Shown: piece by piece, positions 42,503-51,553 of the stretch | Position numbering within the stretch: the stretch's first letter is position 1 | How the letters are laid out: the number at the start of each line of letters is the position of its first letter | Assembly: GCF_017599345.1 (NCBI RefSeq) | Contig: NZ_JAGFVL010000055.1 | Span: 114,198 to 178,197, forward strand | DNA length: 64,000 bases | Source of the DNA: Gracilibacillus suaedae | GTDB lineage: Bacteria > Bacillota > Bacilli > Bacillales > Amphibacillaceae | Reading direction: 5' to 3' | Made by a program: the position numbers and the translations under genes | The notes under the pieces: generated by a model | What the model saw: the letters and a program-made list of their open reading frames with translations, nothing else | Told to the model about the DNA's origin: nothing | Databases searched by the model: none

Positions 42503-45257
42503 AAGCCAATCTCGAATGGAAAGAAGAAAACAATTAAAACAAAAAAACACAAAAACCAAACCAATGTGGAAAAAAATAATGAAATTTGTACTAATCGCCG
42601 TTTTAGTAATCGGTTTAGGTATTGGCGCGTTATTTACGTATTATATTGCTACGGCGCCGGACTTAGATGCTGAATTATTATCTGATCCAGCCTCTACAAA
42701 CCTTTATGACATTAATGGCGATGTATTTGCAAAACTAGGAGCAGAGAAGAGAACAAAAATAAATTATGATGACATGCCTCCTGTATTATTGAATGCAATA
42801 TTAGCTACAGAAGACGTACGATTCCATGACCATATCGGGATCGACTTTAGGCGAATCGGCGGAGCTGTTATCGCAAACTTCCGAGAAGGATTTGGAGCTC
42901 AAGGTGCAAGTACCATTACCCAGCAGGTTGTGAAGGGCTCATTCCTGACAAACGATAAGAAATTGAAACGGAAAGTACAAGAACAATGGCTTGCATTACA
43001 ACTAGATCGTGTATATTCCAAAGAAGAAATTATGGAAATGTATGTTAACAAAATCTATTATGGTGCTGGTGCCTATGGTGTAGCAATGGCTGCAGAAGTA
43101 TACTTTGGTAAAACAGACCTTACTGATTTAACGCTTGCAGAAGCGGCAATCTTAGCTGGTTTACCACAGCGACCAACAGCCTATGATCCATTTGTTAATC
43201 CTGATCTTACGAAAGAAAGAATGAACACGGTATTAAATTTAATGGTGCAGCATAATAAAATTAGTGAAGAAGAAGCTGATGAGGCTAGAGAAGTCAATAT
43301 TGAGGATTTACTAACAGAAAAGAAACCTGACTTTGTTAAATATGAAGGATTTATTCAACAAGTGCGCAAAGAAGTCAATGAAAAGACTGGTGCGGATATT
43401 TATAAAGATAGTTTAGATGTCTACACCACACTGGATCCAGACGCACAAGAACAGGTTGAATTTTTATTAAGTGATGCAGATGATAATCCGATAGACTATA
43501 GTACTGATGAAGATATGCAAGTTGGTTTAACAGTACTTGATACCAATACAGGTGCTATCAGAGCAATTGGTCCAGGTAGAAATCGTGAAAATGATGGTTG
43601 GAATTATGCTATTGACGGTGATGGACGTCAAGGCGGATCTGCCATGAAACCAATTGTTGCCTATGGTCCGGCAATCGAGGAATTAAAATGGTCTACTTAT
43701 CACCAGATAAATGATGATGAACCATACCCTATTGCAGGTACAGATGATGTTGTTCGAAATTGGAATCGTAGTTATCAAGGGTGGATGTCCATAAGATACG
43801 CACTAGAACAATCCTTAAATGTTCCTGCTGTTAAAACCCTAGAAGAAGTCGGATATAACAATGCACAGGAATTCGCAGAAGGCATTGGAATGGATTTTGA
43901 GAGTGATTTTACTCTTACAGATGCAATTGGTGGATCTGGTTCGAGTGTTACACCAATTGAAATGGCTGGGGCATATGCAGCCTTTGGAAATGAAGGTGTG
44001 TATCATGAACCTTTCTCAGTTATCAAAATAGATTATTCGGACCGAAGATCAGATGAATTAGAATCAAAATCTACTGTGGCAATGTCTGATTCTACTGCAT
44101 ATATGATAACTGATATGTTAAAATCTGTTGTAAGAGAAGGTACTGGTACAAGAGCTAATGTTTCAGGGTTACCTATGGCTGGTAAAACTGGGACCACTAA
44201 CCTTACTGATGAGGAAGGTGGCGGAAGCCCTGATTCATGGTTTGCAGGATATACAACCAATTACACAGTTGCTGTTTGGACCGGTTATGATGAGCGGAAA
44301 GCACTTAATAATACGAAGATTGCACAAGACCTATTTAGGGAGACGATGAGTTTCATTTCTAAGGATGTGGAGACAGAAGACTTTGTAAGACCAGATTCTG
44401 TAGTGGAAGTCCAAGTTGAAAAAGGGTCTAACCCTGCTAAACGACCAAGTGAATATACACCAGATTCCGAAATTGTCACAGAGTTGTTTGTTAAAGGAAC
44501 AGAACCAGGTGAAGTCTCAGAGAAATTTGATGAACTAGAACCAGTAACTAATCTAAATGCTTCCTATGACGAAGGGAATGAAATGATTACAGCTGCATGG
44601 GAGCATGAAGATGATGATGTAGAATTCAAGGTTTCTGCTGGTACAGATGGTTCATTAAATGATTTAACAACAACTGATAATAAAGAAGTAGAAATTTCGA
44701 AAGTCGAGAAAGGAACAACTTATACAATTGAAGTTATTGCTGTGAATGACGATATGGAAAGTGAGCCTGTTACGGTGACAGTCGAAGTTCCTGAAGATGA
44801 AGCGGAAGATCTTCCACAGGTCAGTCAATTAAATCAAACTTTTGATCCGGCGAACCGATCAGCATTAATAAGCTGGGAATACGATCAAAATGGTCCTATT
44901 GAGTTTGAAATTGTCGTACAAGATGGTGGTCAGACGATAGATCAATTTAACACGAATAAAAAATCTGTGAATATTACACAGCTTGAACCGAATAAGAACT
45001 ATAGCGTTCATGTTACTCCGTTCCTTAAGAATAACGATGTACGAGGACCTTCTGCAAGTGTTCAAATATCTACACAAGGAATAGAAAATGATGAAGAAAC
45101 TGACGAGAATGAGCAGGAAAATGAAGATCAAGAGGAACAACCAAATGAAGACGAACAACCTGATGAAGATCAGCAGAATCCAGGAGATCAACAGCCTGAA
45201 CAAAATGAGCAAAATCAAAACAACGAACAAGAGGAATCAGAAGGACAAGAAAGCTAA
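42492..45257 (+). CDS. ponA: Class A penicillin-binding protein 1A/1B
   Basis: 921 residues: cytoplasmic basic tail, membrane anchor (about 28-52), GT51 glycosyltransferase (about 75-250, EDVRFHDHIGIDFRR and QGASTITQQ), and transpeptidase with SxxK GSAMKP near 383, SxN SLN near 439 and KTG AGKTGTTN near 561. Two fibronectin-type III domains follow (about 679-865), then an unstructured Glu/Asn/Gln/Asp tail of about 55 residues. The acidic tail suits a salt-tolerant exterior. ATG at 42492 follows GGAGG inside recU. Confidence 0.96.
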   Translation: MADKSQSRMERRKQLKQKNTKTKPMWKKIMKFVLIAVLVIGLGIGALFTYYIATAPDLDAELLSDPASTNLYDINGDVFAKLGAEKRTKINYDDMPPVLLNAILATEDVRFHDHIGIDFRRIGGAVIANFREGFGAQGASTITQQVVKGSFLTNDKKLKRKVQEQWLALQLDRVYSKEEIMEMYVNKIYYGAGAYGVAMAAEVYFGKTDLTDLTLAEAAILAGLPQRPTAYDPFVNPDLTKERMNTVLNLMVQHNKISEEEADEAREVNIEDLLTEKKPDFVKYEGFIQQVRKEVNEKTGADIYKDSLDVYTTLDPDAQEQVEFLLSDADDNPIDYSTDEDMQVGLTVLDTNTGAIRAIGPGRNRENDGWNYAIDGDGRQGGSAMKPIVAYGPAIEELKWSTYHQINDDEPYPIAGTDDVVRNWNRSYQGWMSIRYALEQSLNVPAVKTLEEVGYNNAQEFAEGIGMDFESDFTLTDAIGGSGSSVTPIEMAGAYAAFGNEGVYHEPFSVIKIDYSDRRSDELESKSTVAMSDSTAYMITDMLKSVVREGTGTRANVSGLPMAGKTGTTNLTDEEGGGSPDSWFAGYTTNYTVAVWTGYDERKALNNTKIAQDLFRETMSFISKDVETEDFVRPDSVVEVQVEKGSNPAKRPSEYTPDSEIVTELFVKGTEPGEVSEKFDELEPVTNLNASYDEGNEMITAAWEHEDDDVEFKVSAGTDGSLNDLTTTDNKEVEISKVEKGTTYTIEVIAVNDDMESEPVTVTVEVPEDEAEDLPQVSQLNQTFDPANRSALISWEYDQNGPIEFEIVVQDGGQTIDQFNTNKKSVNITQLEPNKNYSVHVTPFLKNNDVRGPSASVQISTQGIENDEETDENEQENEDQEEQPNEDEQPDEDQQNPGDQQPEQNEQNQNNEQEESEGQES

Positions 45258-45296
45258 AAAAGCAGCAAGGTATTGCTTATACCTTGCTGCTTTTTC
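45257..45296. terminator. Bidirectional terminator between ponA and nth
   Basis: AAAAAGCAGCAAGGTA pairs with TACCTTGCTGCTTTTT around a seven-base loop, with T-runs for both strands. It contains the 3' end of nth. Confidence 0.92.
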
Positions 45297-45933
45297 TCAT
45301 TCTTTTTTGACCTTCACGACAAAGGTCAAGAAGTGGACAAATTTCACATTGAGGACTTTTTGCCTTACAATGATAACGCCCAAAGAAGATCAACCGATGA
45401 TGTGTGTTACTCCATTCTTCTTTGGGAATTTTTTTCATGAGGGTTCTCTCTACTTCTAGTACACTATCCTTCCAACGGCAAATACCCAATCGTTTTGAAA
45501 CTCTTTCAACATGTGTATCAACTGCTATGGCGGGCTCTCCAAATGCTACGGAAGCGACCACATTAGCCGTTTTACGACCTACACCCGCAAGATTTTCTAA
45601 TTCTTGTTTGATGTTAGGAACAACTCCACCATATTCTTCAATTAAAGTTGTACAAAGTTTTCGGATATTTTTTGATTTATTGCGATATAGTCCAATAGAG
45701 CGAATATCATGCTGCAATTCTTCTAAAGGAACGTTTAAATAATCTTCGGGTGTCTTATATTTTTTGAAAAGGTCTTTTGTCACCTTATTTACTAGAGCGT
45801 CTGTACATTGTGCAGATAAAACAACAGCTATTAATAACTCAAAAGGATTATCATGAACCAATTCACATTCTGCATCTGGAAACATTTCCTCAATTTTTTC
45901 CAGAACGATATTTATTTCTTTTTTCGTTAACAT
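45277..45933 (-). CDS. nth: Endonuclease III
   Basis: 218-residue DNA glycosylase/AP lyase for oxidised pyrimidines. Helix-hairpin-helix LAGVGRKTANVV with catalytic Lys and the Asp in AVDTHVERV are present. The [4Fe-4S] ligands are CKAKSPQCEICPLLDLC (C-x6-C-x2-C-x5-C). Follows dnaD by nine bases, as in B. subtilis. The ypoC gene that normally follows nth there is not present; nth is directly convergent with ponA. Confidence 0.95.
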   Translation of the reverse strand: MLTKKEINIVLEKIEEMFPDAECELVHDNPFELLIAVVLSAQCTDALVNKVTKDLFKKYKTPEDYLNVPLEELQHDIRSIGLYRNKSKNIRKLCTTLIEEYGGVVPNIKQELENLAGVGRKTANVVASVAFGEPAIAVDTHVERVSKRLGICRWKDSVLEVERTLMKKIPKEEWSNTHHRLIFFGRYHCKAKSPQCEICPLLDLCREGQKRMRKSSKV

Positions 45934-45942
45934 TGCTCTCCC

Positions 45943-46617
45943 CTATTCCTCTAACCAATTGTAATATAAAGATTTATCATAAGGATGTTCTTTTTTAACT
46001 GCATTGTTTTGTTGATTAGTGTGAAACGATTTGCTTGACTGCTGAGCTTGTAAGGAAGATTTAATTCCCTTCTTTTGCCATTCTATTAAAATACGGTCAA
46101 TATATTTAAAATTAACTTTTCCCATCAATACGGCTTCCCTTAATGCAGCGTATATTAGCGAAATGTCATGGTTATCTTCATCTAACCAATTGTTGATCAT
46201 TTCGATTTCAAAAGGTGATAATGGTCTGCCAAATTCACGTTCGAATTTTTGAAAAACTTCACCAATCTTATTATCAATCTTTTCTACTTTTTGATCAACT
46301 GTGTATAGCTTTTTCCATAATGGATCTAATGAGTAAGATTCTTTTATGATGTTGTGATCTGCTTGATCCTCTTCAATCGACAATAAATCTTTTTGTATCA
46401 ATTGTCGAAGTAAATTAGTGCAGATTTCATTTGAAATAGTTAGATGTTCGGCGATCTCTTCCGGTGTTGGAAAATTGTTACCCTTTCTTTGTGCCGTATA
46501 AATTTGCAAAATGATAGCTAATTGTGTCTCATTCAACCCCAACGAAGCGAACTTTTCAATTAATAAAGCCGGAAAGTTTATTTGATCATGTAAAATATAT
46601 TGCATGTTTTGATTCAT
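45943..46617 (-). CDS. dnaD: DNA replication initiation protein DnaD
   Basis: 224 residues: N-terminal winged-helix DDBH1 domain (about 20-110; NFPTPEEIAEHLTISNEIC) and C-terminal DDBH2 domain (about 130-200) with FEREFGRPLSPFEIEMINNWL and ILIEWQKKGI, the signature for DNA binding. DnaD helps primosome assembly at oriC and restarted forks. GGTGG lies before the ATG. The next upstream gene, asnS, is separated by 730 bases of repeats here, whereas they are adjacent in B. subtilis. Confidence 0.95.
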   Translation of the reverse strand: MNQNMQYILHDQINFPALLIEKFASLGLNETQLAIILQIYTAQRKGNNFPTPEEIAEHLTISNEICTNLLRQLIQKDLLSIEEDQADHNIIKESYSLDPLWKKLYTVDQKVEKIDNKIGEVFQKFEREFGRPLSPFEIEMINNWLDEDNHDISLIYAALREAVLMGKVNFKYIDRILIEWQKKGIKSSLQAQQSSKSFHTNQQNNAVKKEHPYDKSLYYNWLEE

Positions 46618-46786
46618 CGTTTATAACCACCTTCAACCAATATGATAACACTATATTAGAAAAAATACCTGTTCCTGCATCGACCAATTATTTTATAGTA
46701 GATACAAAGTTCTGTTTGAAGTAGCGTAGTAATTAGATATGCGGTCAGCTTAGACATAATTTTGAAATATATAGTGATGATAACTA

Positions 46787-46915
46787 CCACTCCGGCTGCC
46801 CATTTCCCTTTCCGTGGGGTTTGTCCTTCAGCTAACTTTTTCGAGCAAATACCGCTCGAAAAAGTGGATCTTCATGCCAAACAGGTCCCACAGGAGTGGA
46901 AGTGGGCGGCCTTCG
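46787..46915 (-). repeat. Structured repeat B2
   Basis: Minus-strand orientation. Outer stem GCCCACTT with AAATGGGC, inner hairpin CTTTTTCGAGC / GCTCGAAAAAG, boxes CTCCTGTGGGA, TGAAGATCC, TTAGCTGAAGG and CCCCACGGAAAGG. Left unit of an outward pair with A3. The spacer to A3 shares TCGATTGGTTGATTTCGG with the B3/A5 spacer. Confidence 0.88.
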
Positions 46916-47076
46916 TTAATATTTGTTCCACAACACTAATCCGAAATCAACCAATCGATTTCTCCACCATATGTAGCAATAGAGCGCGACTATGCTCAAG
47001 AGGGATTTACAGCCGATTAAAACAGAAAAGTTTAGTTCCATGAGTTCATTTCTTTCTATAATCAGTGAACAAAAAT

Positions 47077-47203
47077 AGCGTAGGCAGAATACGGAGACTC
47101 CTGTGGGAACTCACGCGAGCCGAAGATCCACTTGGTAAAGTGCTTTTCTTTACCAAGTTAGCTGAGGCCGTGCCCGCGGAAAGCGCAGTATTCTGCCGAA
47201 GCG
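47077..47203 (+). repeat. Structured repeat A3, reference copy
   Basis: Stems: P1 47083-47092 with 47188-47197; P2 CCTGTGGG 47100-47107 with CCCGCGG 47173-47179; P3 CACG 47112-47115 with CGTG 47169-47172; P4 GCCGAAG 47119-47125 with CTGAGGC 47162-47168, with adjacent G-A and A-G pairs; P5 ACTTGGTAAAG 47130-47140 with CTTTACCAAGT 47148-47158. Confidence 0.88.
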
Positions 47204-47299
47204 TATAGCAGCACTCATCAAAATGTAGTATGGAAAAGAGTAAATCTATGTCCACTTCACTTTGCAGTTTATGGATTTTGCGTAGGTTTTCTAGTTTTT

Positions 47300-47347
47300 C
47301 TTTATAAAATAGATAATCCTTTGCACGTTTAGCAAAGGATTATCTAT
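47300..47347 (-). terminator. Rho-independent terminator of asnS
   Basis: On the minus strand ATAGATAATCCTTTG (47347-47333) pairs with CAAAGGATTATCTAT (47323-47309), followed by TTTATAAAG. It begins three bases after the asnS stop. Confidence 0.88.
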
Positions 47348-47349
47348 AC

Positions 47350-48642
47350 TTATGGGTATAAACGGTTTAATAGTCTTGGGAACGGTATTGTTTCTCTAAC
47401 GTGCTCAACACCACTGATCCAGGCAACAGTCCGTTCTAGTCCCAATCCAAAACCAGCATGTGGTACACTACCGTATTTGCGTAAATCTAGGTACCATTGA
47501 TAAGCATCTCCTGAAAGGTTATGCTCTTCATAGCGTTGTTCCATTAAAGACAGATCATCAATTCTCGCGGATCCGCCAATGATTTCACCATAACCCTCTG
47601 GTGCAATTAAGTCAGCACATAACACAACATCTTCACGATTAGGATCAGGTTTCATATAAAAAGCTTTAATATCTTTCGGATAATGGGTAATAAACACTGG
47701 TTGATCAAAGCTTTCAGCAATAGCAGTCTCATGTGGAGCACCAAAGTCTTCTCCCCATTCGATATCAGTAAATCCTTTCTCTTTTAACATTTCAATTGCT
47801 TTATCATAGGTAATACGCGGAAAAGGTGCTTTGACTTTTTCTAGAGCTTTCAGATTTCGCTCCAATGTCTTAAGCTCTAATATACAATTTTCCAACACGG
47901 ATTCCATAATAAATTGCACATAATTTTCCTGTATTTCTAGGCTTTCTTCGTGTGTAACAAATGCCATTTCCGGTTCAATCATCCAAAATTCTATTAAATG
48001 CCTTCTTGTTTTCGATTTCTCTGCTCTGAACGTTGGACCAAATGAGAATACACGTCCAAGCGCCATAGCTGCCGCTTCCATATATAATTGACCACTTTGA
48101 GATAGATAAGCCTCTTCATCAAAATATTGGGTATGAAATAGCTCAGTAGTACCTTCTGCAGCGGAACCAGTTAAAATCGGTGGATCAACTTTAACAAATC
48201 CTTCTTTTTGGAAAAATTGATATGTAGCCTGAATAATTTGGTTCCTAATTTTCATAATGGCATGTTGCTTTTTGGATCGTAGCCATAAATGACGGTGATC
48301 CATTAAGAATTCCGTACCGTGTTCTTTCGGCGTGATCGGATAATCCGTTGCTTCATGAATAACCTCTATGTCTTTCACTTGCATTTCATAACCAAATGGA
48401 GATCGAGTATCCTCTACAATCGTTCCTGTTACATACAGCGATGATTCCTGTGCGATCGACTTTGCCAATTGAAATGTTTCTTCTGATACTTCTGCTTTTA
48501 CGACAACTCCTTGGATGAAGCCAGTACCATCACGCAATTGTAGAAAAGCGATTTTTCCACTGGACCGTTTATTGGCAAGCCAAACACCGATTGTCACCTC
48601 TTGATTAAGATAATTTGCTACCTGATTAATTGTTGTTTTCAT
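47350..48642 (-). CDS. asnS: Asparaginyl-tRNA synthetase
   Basis: 430-residue class II synthetase. N-terminal OB-fold anticodon domain (about 15-95), then the catalytic core with motif 2 [21 protein letters not shown] and motif 3 [15 protein letters not shown]. Length and the ending [11 protein letters not shown] are standard for AsnRS, separating it from AspRS. GAGG precedes the ATG. It follows aspB by 25 bases in the conserved aspB-asnS order; there is no T-box leader because it is within the operon. Confidence 0.97.
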   Translation of the reverse strand: MKTTINQVANYLNQEVTIGVWLANKRSSGKIAFLQLRDGTGFIQGVVVKAEVSEETFQLAKSIAQESSLYVTGTIVEDTRSPFGYEMQVKDIEVIHEATDYPITPKEHGTEFLMDHRHLWLRSKKQHAIMKIRNQIIQATYQFFQKEGFVKVDPPILTGSAAEGTTELFHTQYFDEEAYLSQSGQLYMEAAAMALGRVFSFGPTFRAEKSKTRRHLIEFWMIEPEMAFVTHEESLEIQENYVQFIMESVLENCILELKTLERNLKALEKVKAPFPRITYDKAIEMLKEKGFTDIEWGEDFGAPHETAIAESFDQPVFITHYPKDIKAFYMKPDPNREDVVLCADLIAPEGYGEIIGGSARIDDLSLMEQRYEEHNLSGDAYQWYLDLRKYGSVPHAGFGLGLERTVAWISGVEHVRETIPFPRLLNRLYP

Positions 48643-48667
48643 AAAATTCCTCCACTATCTTCCGTAC

Positions 48668-49849
48668 TTATTGATGATTTTCAACAAATCGTTTAATGCG
48701 ATTGGCTGCTTCTTCTAGTTGTTCTAATGAAATAGCATAGGAAAGACGAACATTATTTGGTGCACCGAATCCTGAACCTGGAACTAATGCTACTTTTTCT
48801 TCTTCTAATAAAGCTGTCACCCATTCGTCCACCGTATCAAAGCCATTCATTTCTACTGCTTTTTTCACATTTGGGAAAAGATAAAAAGCACCTTTAGGTT
48901 TTACACATTCAATTCCTGGTATAGCGACTAACCATTCATATAATTTTTCAAGTCGTTCACTAAATGCTTCACGCATATCGGCAACCGGTTTTTGTGAACC
49001 ACTGTAAGCTGCCTCTGCCGCTACTTGTGCAATCGATGTCGGATTGGATGTAGAATGTGATGCTAAATTGGACATGGCTTTAATAAGCTGTTTGTTCCCA
49101 ACAGCATAACCAATTCTCCAACCTGTCATAGAATGTGACTTGGAAACGCCGTTAATGATAACAGTCTGTTCTTTTAATGTTGGTGATAGCTCTGCTACAG
49201 ATACATGTTCTGTTGCTGTATAGGTTAATTTTTCATAAATCTCATCTGAAACGATTAAAATATTATGCTTGAGACATACTTCACCTAAAGCTTCTAATTC
49301 TTCTTTCTCATACATAACACCTGTTGGGTTGCTAGGTGAATTGATAATAACTGCTTTTGTTTTTTCTGTTATGGCATTTTCTAATTGTTCCGGTGTTAAT
49401 TTAAATTCATTTTCTTCTTGTGCATCCACAAATACCGGCTTACCCTCTGCTAATTTAATTTGTTCAGGATAGCTTACCCAGTAAGGTGCTGGAACGATGA
49501 CTTCATCTCCTTTATTGAGCAACACTTGAAATAAAGTGTAAAGCGCATGTTTCGCACCGATTGTAACAATAATTTGGTCGAGATCGTAGTCTAAACCTTG
49601 ATCTTGCTGCATTTTTTTCTGAATAGCCTGCTTTAATTCAATCGTTCCTCCGGCTGGTGTATATTTGGTAAAACCTTCATACATAGCTTTAGATGCTGCC
49701 TCTAGAATATGTTCTGGTGTATTAAAATCGGGTTCTCCTGCACCTAAACCAATCACATCATGCCCTGCTTGTCTTAACTCTTTAGCTTTTGCTGTAATGG
49801 CAAGCGTTGATGATGGTGTTAATGTTTGTACTCTGTTTGCTAATTCCAT
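48668..49849 (-). CDS. aspB: Aspartate aminotransferase, PLP-dependent
   Basis: 393 residues of class I aminotransferases, type Ib. Motifs: GLGAGEPDFNTPEHI, the cofactor Asp in IVSDEIYEKLTY, the PLP Lys in GVSKSHSMTGWRIGY, and Arg of NNVRLSYAIS. It interconverts aspartate/2-oxoglutarate and oxaloacetate/glutamate. It lies between ypmB and asnS, supplying aspartate metabolism beside asparagine-tRNA charging. AGGTG precedes the ATG. Confidence 0.95.
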   Translation of the reverse strand: MELANRVQTLTPSSTLAITAKAKELRQAGHDVIGLGAGEPDFNTPEHILEAASKAMYEGFTKYTPAGGTIELKQAIQKKMQQDQGLDYDLDQIIVTIGAKHALYTLFQVLLNKGDEVIVPAPYWVSYPEQIKLAEGKPVFVDAQEENEFKLTPEQLENAITEKTKAVIINSPSNPTGVMYEKEELEALGEVCLKHNILIVSDEIYEKLTYTATEHVSVAELSPTLKEQTVIINGVSKSHSMTGWRIGYAVGNKQLIKAMSNLASHSTSNPTSIAQVAAEAAYSGSQKPVADMREAFSERLEKLYEWLVAIPGIECVKPKGAFYLFPNVKKAVEMNGFDTVDEWVTALLEEEKVALVPGSGFGAPNNVRLSYAISLEQLEEAANRIKRFVENHQ

Positions 49850-49869
49850 ACTTTTTAATCACCTTTCTA

Positions 49870-50397
49870 TTATTGAAATGATGGCTTTAAAGTTAATCGA
49901 TAGTGTGTTTTGTCCTCTAGTAAAACATGTTCATACACCAGTCTATCTGATGTATCAAGGTATTTAATTTCAAGAACGGGATAACCACTATCTAATCCAA
50001 TTGTTGAACCTAACAACTCACAAGATGTACATCGGTCACGCCATTCAGATAAGAGAATATCTTCAGCATAAAGGGATTCTTTATTATAAATATCATATTC
50101 CCATTCCTCTTCTGCTTGATACATATATACTAACGAAGCTTGATTATCGTTCGTTTCACCATCTAATACATAGTATAATTGATCGCCATGAAATCGTTCA
50201 ATGCTATGTATCACTTCAAGTGAGGTATTATCTAATGCTAAAGTTCTCACCTCGTCAAAATGTTCTGTTTTGCTATTGATAACGTCTTGGTAAAGCGAAA
50301 TAAAGTAGTATAAAGCGATCAATAAAAAGATAAATATTAATGCCACGATAATCCATAATTTATTGCGTTCGATAAATGGTAAAGATTGCTTTTTCAT
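49870..50397 (-). CDS. ypmB: YpmB-like membrane-anchored protein
   Basis: 175 residues: basic N-terminus, one membrane span (about residues 15-37, IIVALIFIFLLIALYYFI) and an extracellular part with PepSY-like/DUF5590 features (LEVIHSIERFHGDQLYYVLDG, then YPVLEIKYLD). The family YpmB may be linked to the cell envelope. TGAGG is six bases from the ATG at 50397; an adjacent ATG at 50400 is also possible. It overlaps ypmA by 38 bases and precedes aspB by 20. Confidence 0.85.
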   Translation of the reverse strand: MKKQSLPFIERNKLWIIVALIFIFLLIALYYFISLYQDVINSKTEHFDEVRTLALDNTSLEVIHSIERFHGDQLYYVLDGETNDNQASLVYMYQAEEEWEYDIYNKESLYAEDILLSEWRDRCTSCELLGSTIGLDSGYPVLEIKYLDTSDRLVYEHVLLEDKTHYRLTLKPSFQ

Positions 50398-50536
50398 CAT
50401 TATCCTCACTTAGTGTTAATCCAAACAAAAGATTTTCTTCTTTCAGAGTTCGATTCAAACTATCGACAATTTTATACAAATCGTCTGCATATTTCAGCTG
50501 AACAGTAGACAGTGTAGTAATTTTTGAATGACTTAT
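50360..50536 (-). CDS. ypmA: YpmA family protein, possible AUA start
   Basis: 58 residues matching B. subtilis YpmA (LSTVKIDHSDELYKIVDSL): here LSTVQLKYADDLYKIVDSLN, RTLKEENLLFGLTL and KAIFTIYRTQ. Homology puts the start one or two residues before SHSKI. There the codon is ATA (50536-50534), eight bases after GGAGG; no ATG, GTG or TTG fits. A GTG at 50545 lies inside the ribosome binding site. A rare ATA start, or a change from ATG, is inferred. Function unknown. It overlaps ypmB. Confidence 0.75.
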   Translation of the reverse strand: MSHSKITTLSTVQLKYADDLYKIVDSLNRTLKEENLLFGLTLSEDNDEKAIFTIYRTQ

Positions 50537-50561
50537 TTGAGACACCTCCAACAGATATAAG

Positions 50562-50590
50562 ATAGGGAAAGCAAAGATTTCTTTCCCTAT
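50562..50590. other. Hairpin upstream of ypmA
   Basis: ATAGGGAAAG (50562-50571) pairs with CTTTCCCTAT (50581-50590). It lies between the MBL gene and ypmA; no U-tract follows, so it may be a processing or stability element. Confidence 0.45.
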
Positions 50591-50681
50591 TGTGTAAAAA
50601 GACATTTCTCTATTTATTTTGATAGACTTTGATCAATTTTTCAACTGAAAACATGGTAGATTTTAAAATATATATGGTTAT

Positions 50682-51491
50682 TTAAGAAGGTAACAGGCTG
50701 ACTGAACTATTTTCCGTGAGAATTTCGTAGTCATCCTTATTTAAACGGACAAATACGGTACCAGACTGCTTCAAAAAGTAAACATCAATCCATGTTGCGT
50801 TTAATCGCTCAATTAATGATTCATTAATCTTATGTGTTTGACTCGGAAAAATAATACTCATATATGGATCAATATGTTCCAGAAAATTTTGTGACGGTGA
50901 ATGTCCACTACCGAAAGCTGCTACTTTTAATATATCTACATCTACAGTTTGCTCAATTAATTTTTGTTCAATGGTTGTTTCTTTGTCATTCAAAAACAAA
51001 ATGGATTCTTTACCATATCGCATTAAAAAAGAAATATCACCATCCTTTGTTTCATCCAACGGTCGGATATTTACATCTTCCCAGAGTGCAAACTCTTCAT
51101 TCAGGTTCCAAGTTTCCACCTCAACACCTTCTAAAAATTCCACATTCATGTTCGCAGGAATGATTAGTTTTTCAACTTGATAATGCTCCAGAAAATATAA
51201 TAAGTTTCCTGTATATTCTTCTGATTGGTTCGTTACAACAATCGTTTCAATTTTGTCAACATGAAGTTTACTTAATTGTTGATATAATGTTTTTTGACTC
51301 CGTTTAGAAGCTGTATTCACTAAAGTGTGCTCACCCTTATGATTAGTTAATAAACTTGCTTCACCATGAGGTACATTAAAAAATATAATGTCTAATTCAT
51401 CAGTATTTAATTTTGGTATATCAGGCATGGCTAGTAACGGCGGACTAATCAAGAACGATAATAATATAAAGCAGAACAAACGTTTTGTCAT
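50682..51491 (-). CDS. Exported ComEC-like metallo-beta-lactamase-fold protein lacking metal ligands
   Basis: 269 residues with an N-terminal signal peptide (MTKRLFCFILLSFLISPPLLA). The layout follows secreted ComEC/Rec2 C-terminal-type MBL proteins: the strand IIFFNVPHGEASLLT, ETIVVTNQSEEYTGNLLYFL, then DGDISFLMRYGKESILFLND and GHSPSQNFLEHIDPYMSIIF. However the HxHxDH metal motif, expected in TNQSEEYTGNL, has no His. GHS retains one His. It is thus probably non-catalytic. It lies between dinG and ypmA, where B. subtilis has no such gene. AGAGGTAGG precedes the ATG. Confidence 0.7.
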   Translation of the reverse strand: MTKRLFCFILLSFLISPPLLAMPDIPKLNTDELDIIFFNVPHGEASLLTNHKGEHTLVNTASKRSQKTLYQQLSKLHVDKIETIVVTNQSEEYTGNLLYFLEHYQVEKLIIPANMNVEFLEGVEVETWNLNEEFALWEDVNIRPLDETKDGDISFLMRYGKESILFLNDKETTIEQKLIEQTVDVDILKVAAFGSGHSPSQNFLEHIDPYMSIIFPSQTHKINESLIERLNATWIDVYFLKQSGTVFVRLNKDDYEILTENSSVSLLPS

Positions 51492-51553
51492 TAGGGAACC
51501 TACCTCTTTGATTTTTGATTATATATGTAGGTTTTCACAAATACGGAAGTTTA

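Noticed and set aside
45088..45459. Frames over the end of ponA and nth (Lys/Asn-rich plus frame; Leu/Ile-rich minus frame at 44865-45230)
   Set aside because: They arise from the repetitive acidic tail codons of ponA read in other frames.
47350..49870. T-box leader for asnS
   Set aside because: asnS starts 25 bases after aspB; no stem-loop set or T-box sequence is present.
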